From assembly GCF_037081835.1 (NCBI RefSeq), contig NZ_CP146516.1, positions 457,501 to 521,500 on the forward strand: a stretch of DNA of 64,000 nucleotides, given 5' to 3'. Of this stretch, positions 1 to 9,581 are shown piece after piece. How positions within the stretch are numbered: position 1 is the stretch's first letter; the number at the start of each line of letters is the position of its first letter. This DNA comes from Spirobacillus cienkowskii. Its GTDB lineage: Bacteria > Bdellovibrionota_B > Oligoflexia > Silvanigrellales > Silvanigrellaceae. The notes beneath the pieces were generated by a model. The model was not told where the DNA came from. It searched no databases and saw only the letters and a list, made by a program, of their open reading frames with translations. The position numbers and the translations under genes were made by a program.

Positions 1-1002
<1,002 letters not shown>

Positions 1003-1159
1003 TTAAGACATCATTGGCATTGAGCCATCTTTCTCAATCACTCATCTCTTCAACACTCTCTTCTTACGCTTTATCTTCTCTGTCTGTTCTTGTTTACCTT
1101 TTTTATACGTGAACCCCTTCTCTCCTAAAAACTGAGAACCTCACGTTCTAGTCTCGATT

Positions 1160-1275
1160 TGGCTGTGCTGATTGCGGCGGGGAAATACCGGATCCCATTC
1201 CGAACTCCGAAGTCAAGCCCGCCTGCGGCAATGGTACTGCACCCTTAGGTGTGGAAGAGTAGCTCGGTGCAGCCT
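1160..1275 (+). rRNA. rrf: 5S ribosomal RNA
   Basis: The stretch carries the 5S signature CCGAACTCCGAAGTCAAGCC and the later GGAAGAGTAG. Its two ends pair as a closing helix (GGCTGTGCT with GGTGCAGCC). It lies about 160 bp after the 23S end, with no tRNA recognisable in the spacer. Ends are approximate to a few bases. Confidence 0.92.
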
Positions 1276-1284
1276 TTATTTTTT

Positions 1285-1325
1285 ACCCCTAAGCGATACA
1301 AAAATATCTCTTAGGGGTTTTTTAT
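1285..1325 (+). terminator. rRNA operon terminator
   Basis: A 9-bp stem (ACCCCTAAG at 1285-1293 with CTTAGGGGT at 1310-1318) is followed directly by a T-rich run. It sits just after the 5S gene and fits an intrinsic terminator closing the rRNA operon. Confidence 0.85.
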
Positions 1326-1503
1326 TTTACAATGAAGTTTGATATCAATCATCCTATGATAACTCAAATAACTAAATTAAAATAATCTCCATGTCGTTTT
1401 TTATATGGAGTGGTGCATTATGATGAAATTTGTTGTCATTGCAAAATGACTAGATTTTTCTTTTAAGTCTTGTAAGCAGTACGATTCTTTTTACGTTTTA
1501 AAT

Positions 1504-1902
1504 TTATAATATTTGAGTTGATTTTCCTTCTTCATCAATGGCAACCATCGAAAAGATTCCACTTACAGCAAGTTCTTTATCTGTAGAATACATTTTTTCT
1601 GTAAAAATTTTGACTTCAACTTTCAGGCTTTTTTTTCCCACATAAGTCACCGTCCCATAAATATCTGCAAAGGTACCTGCTGGAATTGGTAACTTAAAGT
1701 CTGTTTTATCAAGTGATACTGTTACCATACGTTTTCTACAAAATCTTGTAGCTGTGATAAAGGCAACTTCGTCCATCCAGTTTAATGCGGTACCGCCAAA
1801 AAGAGTATTGTAATGATTTGTTGTATCTGGGAAAACACATTTAATCATATTTGTTTTAGAAAGATTGATTCTTTCTTCAATTTCTTTTTCTTTTATGTCC
1901 AT
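1504..1902 (-). CDS. Acyl-CoA thioesterase (hotdog fold, YciA/YkhA type)
   Basis: This 132-residue protein is predicted to hydrolyse acyl-CoA thioesters in the cytoplasm. The hotdog signature is clear: PDTTNHYNTLFGGTALNWMDE at about residues 25-45 (Asn, His and Asp/Glu positions of the family) and a following beta-sheet segment. Length fits a single-domain hexameric thioesterase. The ATG at 1902 has a weak AGGT upstream. It is a single gene between the rRNA operon and the glycosyltransferase gene. Substrate chain length cannot be told from the sequence. Confidence 0.85.
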   Translation of the reverse strand: MDIKEKEIEERINLSKTNMIKCVFPDTTNHYNTLFGGTALNWMDEVAFITATRFCRKRMVTVSLDKTDFKLPIPAGTFADIYGTVTYVGKKSLKVEVKIFTEKMYSTDKELAVSGIFSMVAIDEEGKSTQIL

Positions 1903-2019
1903 AATTTTTACCTATTTGTGAATTGAAGATTATATAAAAATTAAAGAATGAAATAAATTTATTATTTAAATAAGCAGTAAAATAAGTAACTTGTAATTTT
2001 GCTATTAGCAAGTGATTTT

Positions 2020-3147
2020 TTAATTAATAGAATCAAATTCTTTGATTTTTAAAAAGATATTTTTTTGATCAATATTTTGCATACAATTTAAGTTTTTAAA
2101 ACGACATTGACTGTGACCGTGACGGGTACAAGGACTGCACGATAGATAATTATATTCAATTGAAATATTAGAATTAAGTGGTACAAAACCAAATTTTGGC
2201 GACGTAGAACCAAAAATAATGCTAGCAGGGATATTAAAAATATCAGCTGCATGCCCAGCAAAAGAATCATTTGATACTAAATATCTGCAATTTGCAATAA
2301 TGTTTAAAGATTGTTCTAGAGTTGTTTTATTGACCATATTTATAACTCTATTATTTTTGGGAAAGCATAAGTAGTCTCCAATAAATGTTTCTTTCTCAGC
2401 TCCACAAATAATAACAGAAAGATTTGTTTTATTTATAATTTCACTAATAAGTAGCCTAAATTTTTCTTTAGGCCATGACTTTATAAAACCGCTAGAACCA
2501 GGAAATATACATATATAATTATTACTCGAAAATAATTCTGGTATTATATTTTTTGTTTCTAAAATAATTTCTTTGTTATTAAAATCAGTTACAAAGCTTT
2601 TATTGTCTTTTTGAATGATTTTGTTTATTAATAAGTCTTGAATTTCTCTAATTTTTTTGTATTTTGTGGTAGAAGATTTATTTTTTTGTTTGAAATAAAA
2701 AAATGATAAGAAAATTAGAAAAAATCTGTATAAAGTCATTTTTTTTATAAAGAATTTTTTTTCTATAAATATTTTATTTTTTTTAATTAAGTGCTTAAAA
2801 CATTTTTTACTTCTAGTTGTTTTCTGTAGATCAATAAATATTTCTTTTTTATTTTTTGGTATAGATGTAATAAAATTTAAAAAATATTCTTTGTCAACTT
2901 GTTTATTTTCAATATAGAAATCAATTTTATCTTTACTGTCAAAGATGATATAAGATTTTAATCCTATGATTTTTTGCGCAATTGCAATGTTTGAAGAAGA
3001 TGTAATAAAAACAGGAAAATAGTTATTTTTAATTAGTTTTACCACAGAATGGCTAGCAATCAAGGCGTCTCCAATTGAAGTAAGACGCGTTATATAAACA
3101 ACTCTTTCGTATAAATGCATTTTTTCTTGAGAGATATTATTTTGCAT
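2020..3147 (-). CDS. Glycosyltransferase family 9 (heptosyltransferase-like)
   Basis: This 375-residue protein resembles ADP-heptose:LPS heptosyltransferases. The N-terminal half carries the RLTSIGDALIASHSVVKLI segment. The C-terminal half has the nucleotide-sugar motif IFPGSSGFIKSWP, followed by CGAEKE and the family hallmark NDSFAGHAADIFNIPASIIFG. A Cys-rich tail (LSCSPCTRHGHSQC) near the end is common in GT9 proteins. The start overlaps the end of the upstream membrane-protein gene by 11 nt, so the two are probably co-translated; an internal ATG at 3120 is an alternative. The likely role is LPS core assembly or another glycan transfer; the acceptor is unknown. Confidence 0.85.
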   Translation of the reverse strand: MQNNISQEKMHLYERVVYITRLTSIGDALIASHSVVKLIKNNYFPVFITSSSNIAIAQKIIGLKSYIIFDSKDKIDFYIENKQVDKEYFLNFITSIPKNKKEIFIDLQKTTRSKKCFKHLIKKNKIFIEKKFFIKKMTLYRFFLIFLSFFYFKQKNKSSTTKYKKIREIQDLLINKIIQKDNKSFVTDFNNKEIILETKNIIPELFSSNNYICIFPGSSGFIKSWPKEKFRLLISEIINKTNLSVIICGAEKETFIGDYLCFPKNNRVINMVNKTTLEQSLNIIANCRYLVSNDSFAGHAADIFNIPASIIFGSTSPKFGFVPLNSNISIEYNYLSCSPCTRHGHSQCRFKNLNCMQNIDQKNIFLKIKEFDSIN

Positions 3148-3598
3148 TTGAATTATTTTTCTTTAAAGAAGCGAAAAAAAATAAAGAACTAAATATTGCT
3201 AAAGATACTAAATATAACGCTCCGCCAATTGCTGAAATAAATGTAGTTAACGAAAAGTTTCCTACAGATGGAGGAAAAAAAGCTTGCAAAATAATGCCAA
3301 CTCCAAATAAAGGAATTGAGGCTAAATTTAAAGTAACTAGAATTTTTATCTTCTTTTCAGAAATAAATGAATAAAGAATTGGCAGAGTTACTCCAATTAA
3401 TATAATTGTTATTCCCATAGAATTCATATGGGCGTGTGCAGAACGCAATAATGTTCTTTGCCACAACATAGAGGCAGAAGGTTCGATGCCAGTTAATATG
3501 AGATTTTCAATGTATGCGCCGAGCAAACTTCCAAATACACTCCAGCTAAAAATCCAAAAAAATCCTATGCCTATTATAATTAATCTTAGTTTTTGCAA
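3137..3598 (-). CDS. Small four-helix membrane protein, function unknown
   Basis: This 153-residue protein has four hydrophobic segments (about residues 5-30, 58-78, 85-108 and 118-145). The second helix begins with a histidine-containing motif, RSAHAHMNSMG, which recalls heme- or metal-facing helices in terminal-oxidase-like proteins, but I do not recognise the family. The start is TTG at 3598, chosen because a GAGGG Shine-Dalgarno sits 7 nt upstream and no ATG is available. It is the first gene of a two-gene unit with the GT9 gene. Confidence 0.7.
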   Translation of the reverse strand: MQKLRLIIIGIGFFWIFSWSVFGSLLGAYIENLILTGIEPSASMLWQRTLLRSAHAHMNSMGITIILIGVTLPILYSFISEKKIKILVTLNLASIPLFGVGIILQAFFPPSVGNFSLTTFISAIGGALYLVSLAIFSSLFFFASLKKNNSNAK

Positions 3599-3636
3599 AA
3601 TACTGCCCTCTTACTTATTTTGCTAATCCATGGAGC

Positions 3637-3679
3637 AATCAAGGTTTTGTCATTAAATAGGTGACAAAATTAATTGATT
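3637..3679. repeat. Inverted repeat in divergent intergenic region
   Basis: TTTTGTCA (3645-3652) pairs with TGACAAAA (3662-3669). An outer AATCAA/TTGATT pair (3637-3642 with 3674-3679) extends the dyad across small bulges. It lies between the leftward membrane-protein gene and rightward scpA, where a shared operator would sit. No regulator is identified. Confidence 0.5.
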
Positions 3680-3790
3680 CTTGAGCAATTCACAAAGACT
3701 AAACATCGACATCAAGGAAATCCTCAATTACGATCATAGTGTGGCAATCTGATTGCTAGGATTAAATTATAGAATATTTGGTATAAATCA

Positions 3791-4576
3791 ATGCACCTTC
3801 GGTTAGAAAATTTTGATGGACCTCTAGACCTACTCTTGCATCTTATTAAAGCTCAAGAGCTTAATATCTTTAATATCCCAATTTTAATGATTACGGAACA
3901 ATTTTTAAGTTTTTTAAAACAAGTTCCTGAGCTTGATTTTTTTTCTGCTGGTGAATATTTGGCCATAGCCGCTCAATTAATTGAGATTAAAGCAAATATG
4001 CTTTTGCCCGTGTTACAAAAAACCATTAACGTTGAAGCCGAATCTTTAGATGATATTGCCGAAGAAGACCCTCGTAAATTACTTGTAGAACAATTACTTG
4101 AGTTTGAAGCTTTAAAAAAAGCATCTGAGTTTTTGCAAAATTTAAATGCAACTGTTCAAGATGTGTTTCCTTCTGCAGAATATAAAAGAAGAGAAGAAGA
4201 ATTTGCTGAGTTTGAACATCCAATTAAAGGTAACCCATTTGATTTGATTATTTCGCTAGAAAAGATTTTATTAAAATTTTCGGGTCATACTACACCAAAA
4301 GTGGTGGTTAAGGCGCAAAAAATAACAATTCAGCAAAAAATGACGATTGTCAAAAAGCAGTTAGAAAGCAATGAGTTGATTACGTTAAAAAGTTTAATTT
4401 ATGAGTGTTTATCAAGATATGAATTGATTGTTATGCTTATGGCAGTTCTTGAGCTGAGTAAAGCAAATCATATCAACATTTTTCAGGCAGCAATGTTTTC
4501 GGATATTGAACTCACAAGAGGGTCTAATTTTTACGAAGATGCCGCTAATCTTCAAGATGCTGAAGCGCAGTTGTAA
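3791..4576 (+). CDS. scpA: Segregation and condensation protein A
   Basis: ScpA is the kleisin subunit of the bacterial SMC-ScpAB condensin, bridging the SMC head domains. The N-terminal family signature is clear (FDGPLDLLLHLIKAQELNIFNIPI, residues 8-31), as is the conserved EYLAIAAQLIEIKANMLLP helix. The C-terminal winged-helix part (about 190-255) is also present. At 261 residues the length is usual. The ATG at 3791 has no good Shine-Dalgarno, but the in-frame upstream stop is close and the family begins here. scpB lies apart, at 40.4 kb. The 3' end overlaps the convergent unknown gene by 32 nt. Confidence 0.93.
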   Translation: MHLRLENFDGPLDLLLHLIKAQELNIFNIPILMITEQFLSFLKQVPELDFFSAGEYLAIAAQLIEIKANMLLPVLQKTINVEAESLDDIAEEDPRKLLVEQLLEFEALKKASEFLQNLNATVQDVFPSAEYKRREEEFAEFEHPIKGNPFDLIISLEKILLKFSGHTTPKVVVKAQKITIQQKMTIVKKQLESNELITLKSLIYECLSRYELIVMLMAVLELSKANHINIFQAAMFSDIELTRGSNFYEDAANLQDAEAQL

Positions 4577-5606
4577 TATAATCACGGTATGCAACACTGA
4601 GAGGGTATTCTGTATCATTTAATCTAATTTCAAGTCGAGAGCGCGTGATACTTTCTTTTGAAATAGTACTATGAATGCTATGAATTTCTTCGTCAAATAA
4701 ATCTTTAAAAATAATATCAGTATTTAGTAAATTTTTCATTTTTTGTTGAAGTGATTGGATTTCTAAAATTCCTTCATTGCGTCTTGAAAGCTGAATGCCA
4801 AGTCTTTCTATATAAATTTCATTTTCAAATTGATGACTTTCATTAATAAAAGTTTTTTTGAAATTTTCTTGATTTTTTAACATGATTTGAAGCAATTTTA
4901 ATATAAAATAACATTCATGAAAAATTTCTGTTACATTTTTTTCTAAAAAATTTTCTTTTATTGCAAGTATCTTTGTTCTTATTTTTTCATCTTTTGTTCC
5001 AATGAAATATAAAAATGAATGAGTAGAAACTTCTAAAATATTTATCAAAGAATAAAAAATATTTTTTATTGTATCTTCATCCCAAAACGCTAAAGGGGCA
5101 TTCAAATCTTCTTTTTTAAGATGATTTTGTTTCGTAATTGAAGCAACTAATTCTATAAATAAATCTTCAAAAAATACGGAGTGATTATTTTCTTTTTCTA
5201 TTTTTTCGATTAGCATTAAAGATCTGCTTGCTTTAACAGTGCTTGAGGGGAGCTGATTTATTATATTTAATCCTTTTTTAGCGTTTGAGATTAAAAAATA
5301 TTTAATGCAATTTACGATATATTGATTGTAAGTATTAAACTCTTTTAGCATTAAATAGGATAGCAGTTGTCTTGCCACTGGAGATCCTACAGCAAAATCA
5401 AACTGGTAAATCAATTCTTGGGCTTTTTGCTCATTAAAAGGTTCTTTTATGAGCTCCTCAGAGTGAATAAAATCAATAAATTGAGACTCTCCGCATTGAA
5501 TAAACTTGTGGGCAGCCTTGCCTATAAAAGCTAAAGTCTCTTCAAAAGGCAAAGTGCTTTTTCCAATCTGAATAAGTGCTTTATTTAAATTTTCTTTATT
5601 GACCAC
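4545..5606 (-). CDS. Hypothetical alpha-helical protein
   Basis: This protein of about 353 residues is predicted to be almost entirely helical, with no signal peptide or membrane segment and no motif I recognise. The C-terminal part (from about 275) looks like a long amphipathic helix followed by a short domain ending near LEDstop. A GTG at 5606 with GGGA 9 nt upstream is preferred over TTG at 5612, which is too close to that site. It converges on scpA and shares 32 nt with it. Function unknown. Confidence 0.65.
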   Translation of the reverse strand: MVNKENLNKALIQIGKSTLPFEETLAFIGKAAHKFIQCGESQFIDFIHSEELIKEPFNEQKAQELIYQFDFAVGSPVARQLLSYLMLKEFNTYNQYIVNCIKYFLISNAKKGLNIINQLPSSTVKASRSLMLIEKIEKENNHSVFFEDLFIELVASITKQNHLKKEDLNAPLAFWDEDTIKNIFYSLINILEVSTHSFLYFIGTKDEKIRTKILAIKENFLEKNVTEIFHECYFILKLLQIMLKNQENFKKTFINESHQFENEIYIERLGIQLSRRNEGILEIQSLQQKMKNLLNTDIIFKDLFDEEIHSIHSTISKESITRSRLEIRLNDTEYPLSVAYRDYITTALQHLED

Positions 5607-5909
5607 AGCCAAAGTTCCCGTTATAAAGCACCAACTGCGGCAAATTTTTATGCTGAGTTGGTGAAGGTTTTAAGTTGCGTAAAGCTACTCGGCCTCATTC
5701 TAACCTCAATGTTGGGTTGTGTCACTGCTTCTTTGGGAACTCCACGCCTTTTTGGGTAGTGGCATAGGTGATTTTACTTTTATTGCTTTTTTTTAAGCTT
5801 GCGTTGTGATAACGCCCTATGCAGAAAGAATGTAGTAGAGAAAAGCTCACTCGCAGACTTTTTAAGTATTTGAATTTATTATTAAATTCTGTTTTAGTGG
5901 AGATAACAC
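5607..5909 (+). promoter_or_regulatory. Leader region upstream of rplM-rpsI
   Basis: This 303-bp stretch has no supportable gene. It holds a weak sigma-70-like candidate (TTGCTT at 5783, 18-nt gap, TGATAA at 5807). A potential hairpin pairs CCACGCC with GGTAGTGG near 5740-5763. The rplM Shine-Dalgarno GGAG is 7 nt before the ATG. A ribosomal-protein leader is conceivable, but nothing in the sequence proves one. Confidence 0.3.
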
Positions 5910-6353
5910 ATGAAAACTTATTCTGCCAAAGCTTCTGAAATTCAGAAGAAATGGTATATTGTAGATGCTGAAGGCAAAACTCTTGGACGTTTGGCAACGC
6001 AAATTGCTTACGTTCTTCGCGGCAAGCATAAAGCAACTTTTACGCCACACATGGACATGGGTGATAACGTTATTGTTGTCAATGCTGGTAAAGTCGTTCT
6101 TACATCTAATAAAGAGCTTACAAAGCTTTATCATCGCCATACAGGCTTTTTTGGTGGCCTTAAAACTCAAACTGCTGCTGAAATTCGCGCAACTCAGCCA
6201 GAGCGCTTGTTAGAGCTCGCTGTCAAGGGAATGCTTCCGCATAATCGTTTAGGTAATGAATGCTATCGCCATCTTAAAGTATATGCTGGTGCTGTGCATC
6301 CTCATGCCGCTCAGAACCCTGAAGCATTGCCTGAACGTACTAAGAAAAACTAA
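5910..6353 (+). CDS. rplM: 50S ribosomal protein L13
   Basis: The 147-residue protein carries the L13 landmarks: [18 protein letters not shown] near the start, [29 protein letters not shown], and the C-terminal [21 protein letters not shown]. It is a structural component of the large ribosomal subunit and an early assembly protein. A GGAG Shine-Dalgarno precedes the ATG. It is followed 27 bp later by rpsI in the universally conserved L13-S9 operon. Confidence 0.98.
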   Translation: MKTYSAKASEIQKKWYIVDAEGKTLGRLATQIAYVLRGKHKATFTPHMDMGDNVIVVNAGKVVLTSNKELTKLYHRHTGFFGGLKTQTAAEIRATQPERLLELAVKGMLPHNRLGNECYRHLKVYAGAVHPHAAQNPEALPERTKKN

Positions 6354-6380
6354 TAAGTGATTTAAACGAGGGAACCAAAA

Positions 6381-6776
6381 ATGGCAGTTAAATATATATC
6401 TGGCGTAGGTAAGCGTAAAACATCTATTGCCCGTGTTTATTTGGTGAAAGATGGTAAAGGAACAATTACAATCAATCATCGTAGTCTTGAAGAATATTTC
6501 AAGCGTCCTACATCCAGAATGGTTGTTGAGCAACCATTAAACTTAACTCAAACTTTGGGTAAAGTTGATATTCGCGTAACAGTTGTAGGTGGTGGTCTTT
6601 CTGGTCAAGCTGGTGCAATCCGTCACGGGATTACCCATGCATTGTTAAATATGAACCCAGAATTCCGTGCTGTGCTAAAAGCATCCAGTCTTATTACTCG
6701 CGATGATCGTATTAAAGAGCGTAAAAAATATGGTTTACGTTCTGCACGTGCTCGCTTCCAATTTTCTAAACGTTAA
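6381..6776 (+). CDS. rpsI: 30S ribosomal protein S9
   Basis: The 131-residue protein has the S9 signature: [15 protein letters not shown] at the N-terminus and the [15 protein letters not shown] block. The basic tail ends [17 protein letters not shown], which reaches the decoding site tRNA. A GAGGGAA Shine-Dalgarno lies about 8 nt before the ATG. It is the second gene of the rplM operon, closed by the terminator at 6808. Confidence 0.98.
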   Translation: MAVKYISGVGKRKTSIARVYLVKDGKGTITINHRSLEEYFKRPTSRMVVEQPLNLTQTLGKVDIRVTVVGGGLSGQAGAIRHGITHALLNMNPEFRAVLKASSLITRDDRIKERKKYGLRSARARFQFSKR

Positions 6777-6807
6777 GAGTTTTTGGAAAGTTATATTTCT
6801 GAGTCAC

Positions 6808-6846
6808 AAAAAAACCGCGGTTTCAAAGCCGTGGTTTTTTGTTTTT
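6808..6846 (+). terminator. rplM-rpsI operon terminator
   Basis: AAAAAACCGCGG (from 6809) pairs with CCGTGGTTTTTT (6829-6840) around a short loop, followed by GTTTTT. This is a textbook intrinsic terminator. The 180 bp beyond it, up to the leftward permease gene, shows no gene. Confidence 0.88.
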
Positions 6847-7027
6847 GTAGTGATTTGAACTTTGCTATGCTTGATCTGATTGGAATTTGGTTTTCTCAAA
6901 GAATAAAAGATTTAGACAATTACAAATTTTATAGTTTTCGCATTATCTATCCCTGTTTCATTATTAACGAAAAGAATTCTTGCTTACACAACATAAACCA
7001 CAGACGAATATGGAAAAACCTCAACTT

Positions 7028-7813
7028 CTATCTTGAATGTCTTAAATAATTTGCAGATTGATAATATTTCGACCCAAATTTATAAAATTGGACAGATCCT
7101 ATAAAGAAAATAATAGCTATTATCCAAGAAATTAAGAATTGCTTGAAGCCTGCATTCAGAACTGTTTCAACAGGCAGCACAGTGGTTATTAATGCTGGAG
7201 AAAGTAACAACAACCACCGTGATTTTCCTGTAAGTGCCGGAAGAGAGGGTTGGGTGGAAAATGATATTGTTGAAAAAATCAAGAACTCTTGTAATACTCC
7301 TCCTCTTTTTAAGAAAAAACCTAAAGTACCGCCAATGATAAATGTGCCAGAAAACCCAAGGGCGGCAATTAAAGCGGCCTGAATAATATTGATAGAAAAA
7401 ATAGGTCCCCAAAGTATTGAACCAAAAATAGTAAAAATGACTCCAAGCAAAAAGTCTCCAATGGCAGTTATATCTGTTTCTGCAATAGATATTAATAATA
7501 ATGAACTTCTCGGTGTAGACATCCAACTTTCTATTGAGCCATCATCTATAAAAGAACCTAAATGAGAAAGACCCGAAGCTACAAACTGCACGGAAGCATA
7601 ACCTAATAGGCAAATTGCTTGTAAAGTGAAAAAATATTGAAGTAGATCTCCGTTACGTTCTGCCTGACTCCCAAAGTACATAAAAAAAGATCCGCTCACA
7701 GCTATTATATTATTTACAAACATAGTACCTACGCCAAGACTAAGATTAATAGGATCTGCAAAATGGCTATGGATATTAAATTTTATGGCTTGATAAATAA
7801 TAGAAAATGACAT
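7028..7813 (-). CDS. ABC-2 type permease (viologen/multidrug exporter family, COG3694-like)
   Basis: The protein of about 261 residues has six predicted transmembrane segments and ends in a cytosolic KFGSKYYQ tail. It is one of two ABC-2 permeases that would form the membrane channel for the ATPase encoded upstream. ATG at 7813 is chosen because GGAGG lies 9 nt upstream; an ATG at 7831 overlaps the preceding gene. The three-gene set (COG4586 ATPase plus COG4587 and COG3694 permeases) is the arrangement of the cyanobacterial viologen exporter described in Synechocystis. The family match is from memory of typical members. Substrate unknown. Confidence 0.78.
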   Translation of the reverse strand: MSFSIIYQAIKFNIHSHFADPINLSLGVGTMFVNNIIAVSGSFFMYFGSQAERNGDLLQYFFTLQAICLLGYASVQFVASGLSHLGSFIDDGSIESWMSTPRSSLLLISIAETDITAIGDFLLGVIFTIFGSILWGPIFSINIIQAALIAALGFSGTFIIGGTLGFFLKRGGVLQEFLIFSTISFSTQPSLPALTGKSRWLLLLSPALITTVLPVETVLNAGFKQFLISWIIAIIFFIGSVQFYKFGSKYYQSANYLRHSR

Positions 7814-7818
7814 TTTAT

Positions 7819-8619
7819 TTAGCCTCCCCATGCTTGAAAATATTTTTTAGCAATTTTATGGCCATAGTAATTAATGAGAAGTAGAATAATAAATTGAATA
7901 GAAATTCTAAAACACCATTCTAATCCAGACATATTCCAAAATTTACCTTTGAGAATAAAAAATGCGGGTTGGAAAATAAGATCACTAAAGGGTAATGATA
8001 AAGCAAATTTTTGATAGAATCCTGTCCAATCACATATTGGTGCAAAGACACCGCCTAGAACAAGAAAGAGTTTGCTAATAGGTAAACGAAAATATGTGGA
8101 TCGTGGCCAAATTAATATTGCATTTGCTAGAAGTAATGACCAAAGCATATCGGCAATAGAAAATATTGGCATCATTAAAAATATGCGTGGGATGGTAGAA
8201 AAAATTTCCGTACTTTGTGTTAAACAAGGGATCAAAACACCAAAAAGACCAAAAAATGCTGTACGATAACCGGTACTTCGACCTAATATTTCTACCCCTT
8301 GGGTTAAAAGCCAACTGCGTGGGCGTGATAACGAGAGAGCAAATTGATTAGAAGCGTATTTAATAATCGGCATTCTCATATGAGACATTATTATTAGCTC
8401 AGTAATTCCAATATAAATAACAAGATCGGAATATGAAAAACTTGAATTAGCAGGAGCAAAACGCAGCCAGATTTGTGCTAATAACCAAACAAAAAAAGGA
8501 TAAAGTAACATCCAGCCTAGTACACTTGAAAAATCTGATACTTGTTCCCGGAATGAAAAAAAAGATATTTTAAAATAATATGATATATCTAATTTAATAT
8601 TATTGAATATTTTTTTCAT
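7819..8619 (-). CDS. ABC-2 type permease (COG4587-like)
   Basis: The protein of about 266 residues has six hydrophobic segments. It partners with the permease at 7028 and the ATPase at 8600. The N-terminal cytosolic stretch KLDISYYFKISFFSFREQ is typical of this permease family. ATG at 8619 has GGGG 6 nt upstream and is preferred over TTG at 8631. The start overlaps the ATPase stop by 20 nt, which indicates tight translational coupling. Confidence 0.78.
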   Translation of the reverse strand: MKKIFNNIKLDISYYFKISFFSFREQVSDFSSVLGWMLLYPFFVWLLAQIWLRFAPANSSFSYSDLVIYIGITELIIMSHMRMPIIKYASNQFALSLSRPRSWLLTQGVEILGRSTGYRTAFFGLFGVLIPCLTQSTEIFSTIPRIFLMMPIFSIADMLWSLLLANAILIWPRSTYFRLPISKLFLVLGGVFAPICDWTGFYQKFALSLPFSDLIFQPAFFILKGKFWNMSGLEWCFRISIQFIILLLINYYGHKIAKKYFQAWGG

Positions 8620-9580
8620 TTTGAACCCCAAACTGACTTGCTAGCACTTCTTCAAGTTCAATATTTTCCATTCTCAGATCAAGAATTTTTTCGCTGTAAT
8701 GGTTAATAATCTGAGTTAGAGCTTGGGTGGCAGAAATTTTATTAAGATTAAATTCATAATGATGAATCGAATTTTCAGTCCTTATTAAATGAACTAAATG
8801 ATTATTCAGAATTGGGCTTAACTCATCAGTGTGAGCAAAAGTCACAGCAACTCGTCTAATGCTTTCAAGGTTCCCTTTAATACCATTGAGCGAACCATCA
8901 TATTTTTTTTCACCCTTATTAATTAGAATGCATCTGTCACATAATTCTTCTACATCATTCATATCGTGACTAGTGAGAAGCAGTGTTGTTCCTTCGAATT
9001 TTTGCCACTCGCGAAGCATCTTGCGTAGTTTATTTCGAACGACAATATCAAGTCCTATTGTTGGTTCATCTGCAAGGAGAATATTTGGTTTATGAACAAG
9101 TGCGGCAACTATTTCGCAACGCATTCTCTCACCTAAAGAGAGGGTTCTGGCACGTGTATTTAAGTGCTGTTTAATTTCAAAAGTTTCGGCCAGCTCGCTA
9201 ATCCTTTTTAACTTTTGGTTGTTGGGTACTCTGTAAATCTCTGCCATCATCTCAAGACTTTGCTGTATCGTCATATGCATCCAAAGTTGACTTCTTGTCC
9301 CAAAGACTAACCCAAGGTGTTGATTTGCCTTCTTATGTCCAGCATCAAAGTCCATGACTTTGCAATTTCCAGAGGTTGGTGAAAGAATACCGCAGAGCAT
9401 TTTTATAGTAGTGCTTTTTCCTGCGCCATTTGGACCTAAAAATGCAACAGATTCACCTGTGAAGATCGTAAAATCTATGCTATTAACGGCGGTCACTTCT
9501 CTAATATGTTTAAAAAATCCGTTAGTAATATTAAATTTTTTTGTAAGATTTTGAGCTTGCAATGCGATTTTTAAATTCAT
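8600..9580 (-). CDS. ABC transporter ATP-binding protein (viologen/daunorubicin exporter type)
   Basis: The protein of about 326 residues is the ATPase of the exporter. It has Walker A GPNGAGKST near residue 50, the signature LSLGERMRCE, Walker B LLADEPTIGLD and the switch His in LLTSHDMNDVEELC. The C-terminal extension of about 90 residues is usual for the COG4586/DrrA class. ATG at 9580 is chosen over 9610: it starts one base after the NRPS stop and has AAAGGAAAAG upstream. The tight order NRPS fragment, ATPase, permease, permease suggests export of a peptide-like product, at least ancestrally. Confidence 0.85.
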   Translation of the reverse strand: MNLKIALQAQNLTKKFNITNGFFKHIREVTAVNSIDFTIFTGESVAFLGPNGAGKSTTIKMLCGILSPTSGNCKVMDFDAGHKKANQHLGLVFGTRSQLWMHMTIQQSLEMMAEIYRVPNNQKLKRISELAETFEIKQHLNTRARTLSLGERMRCEIVAALVHKPNILLADEPTIGLDIVVRNKLRKMLREWQKFEGTTLLLTSHDMNDVEELCDRCILINKGEKKYDGSLNGIKGNLESIRRVAVTFAHTDELSPILNNHLVHLIRTENSIHHYEFNLNKISATQALTQIINHYSEKILDLRMENIELEEVLASQFGVQNEKNIQ

Positions 9581-9581
9581 G

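Noticed and set aside
1003-1159. tRNA in the 23S-5S spacer
   Set aside because: No cloverleaf, TTCGA arm or acceptor pairing could be found; no tRNA gene was recognised anywhere in the window.
5722-6170. Leftward frames over the rplM start
   Set aside because: Antisense shadows of rplM; no ribosome site and no family features.
6783-7049. 88-residue frame after rpsI
   Set aside because: It starts before and reads through the rpsI terminator, has no Shine-Dalgarno and resembles no protein.
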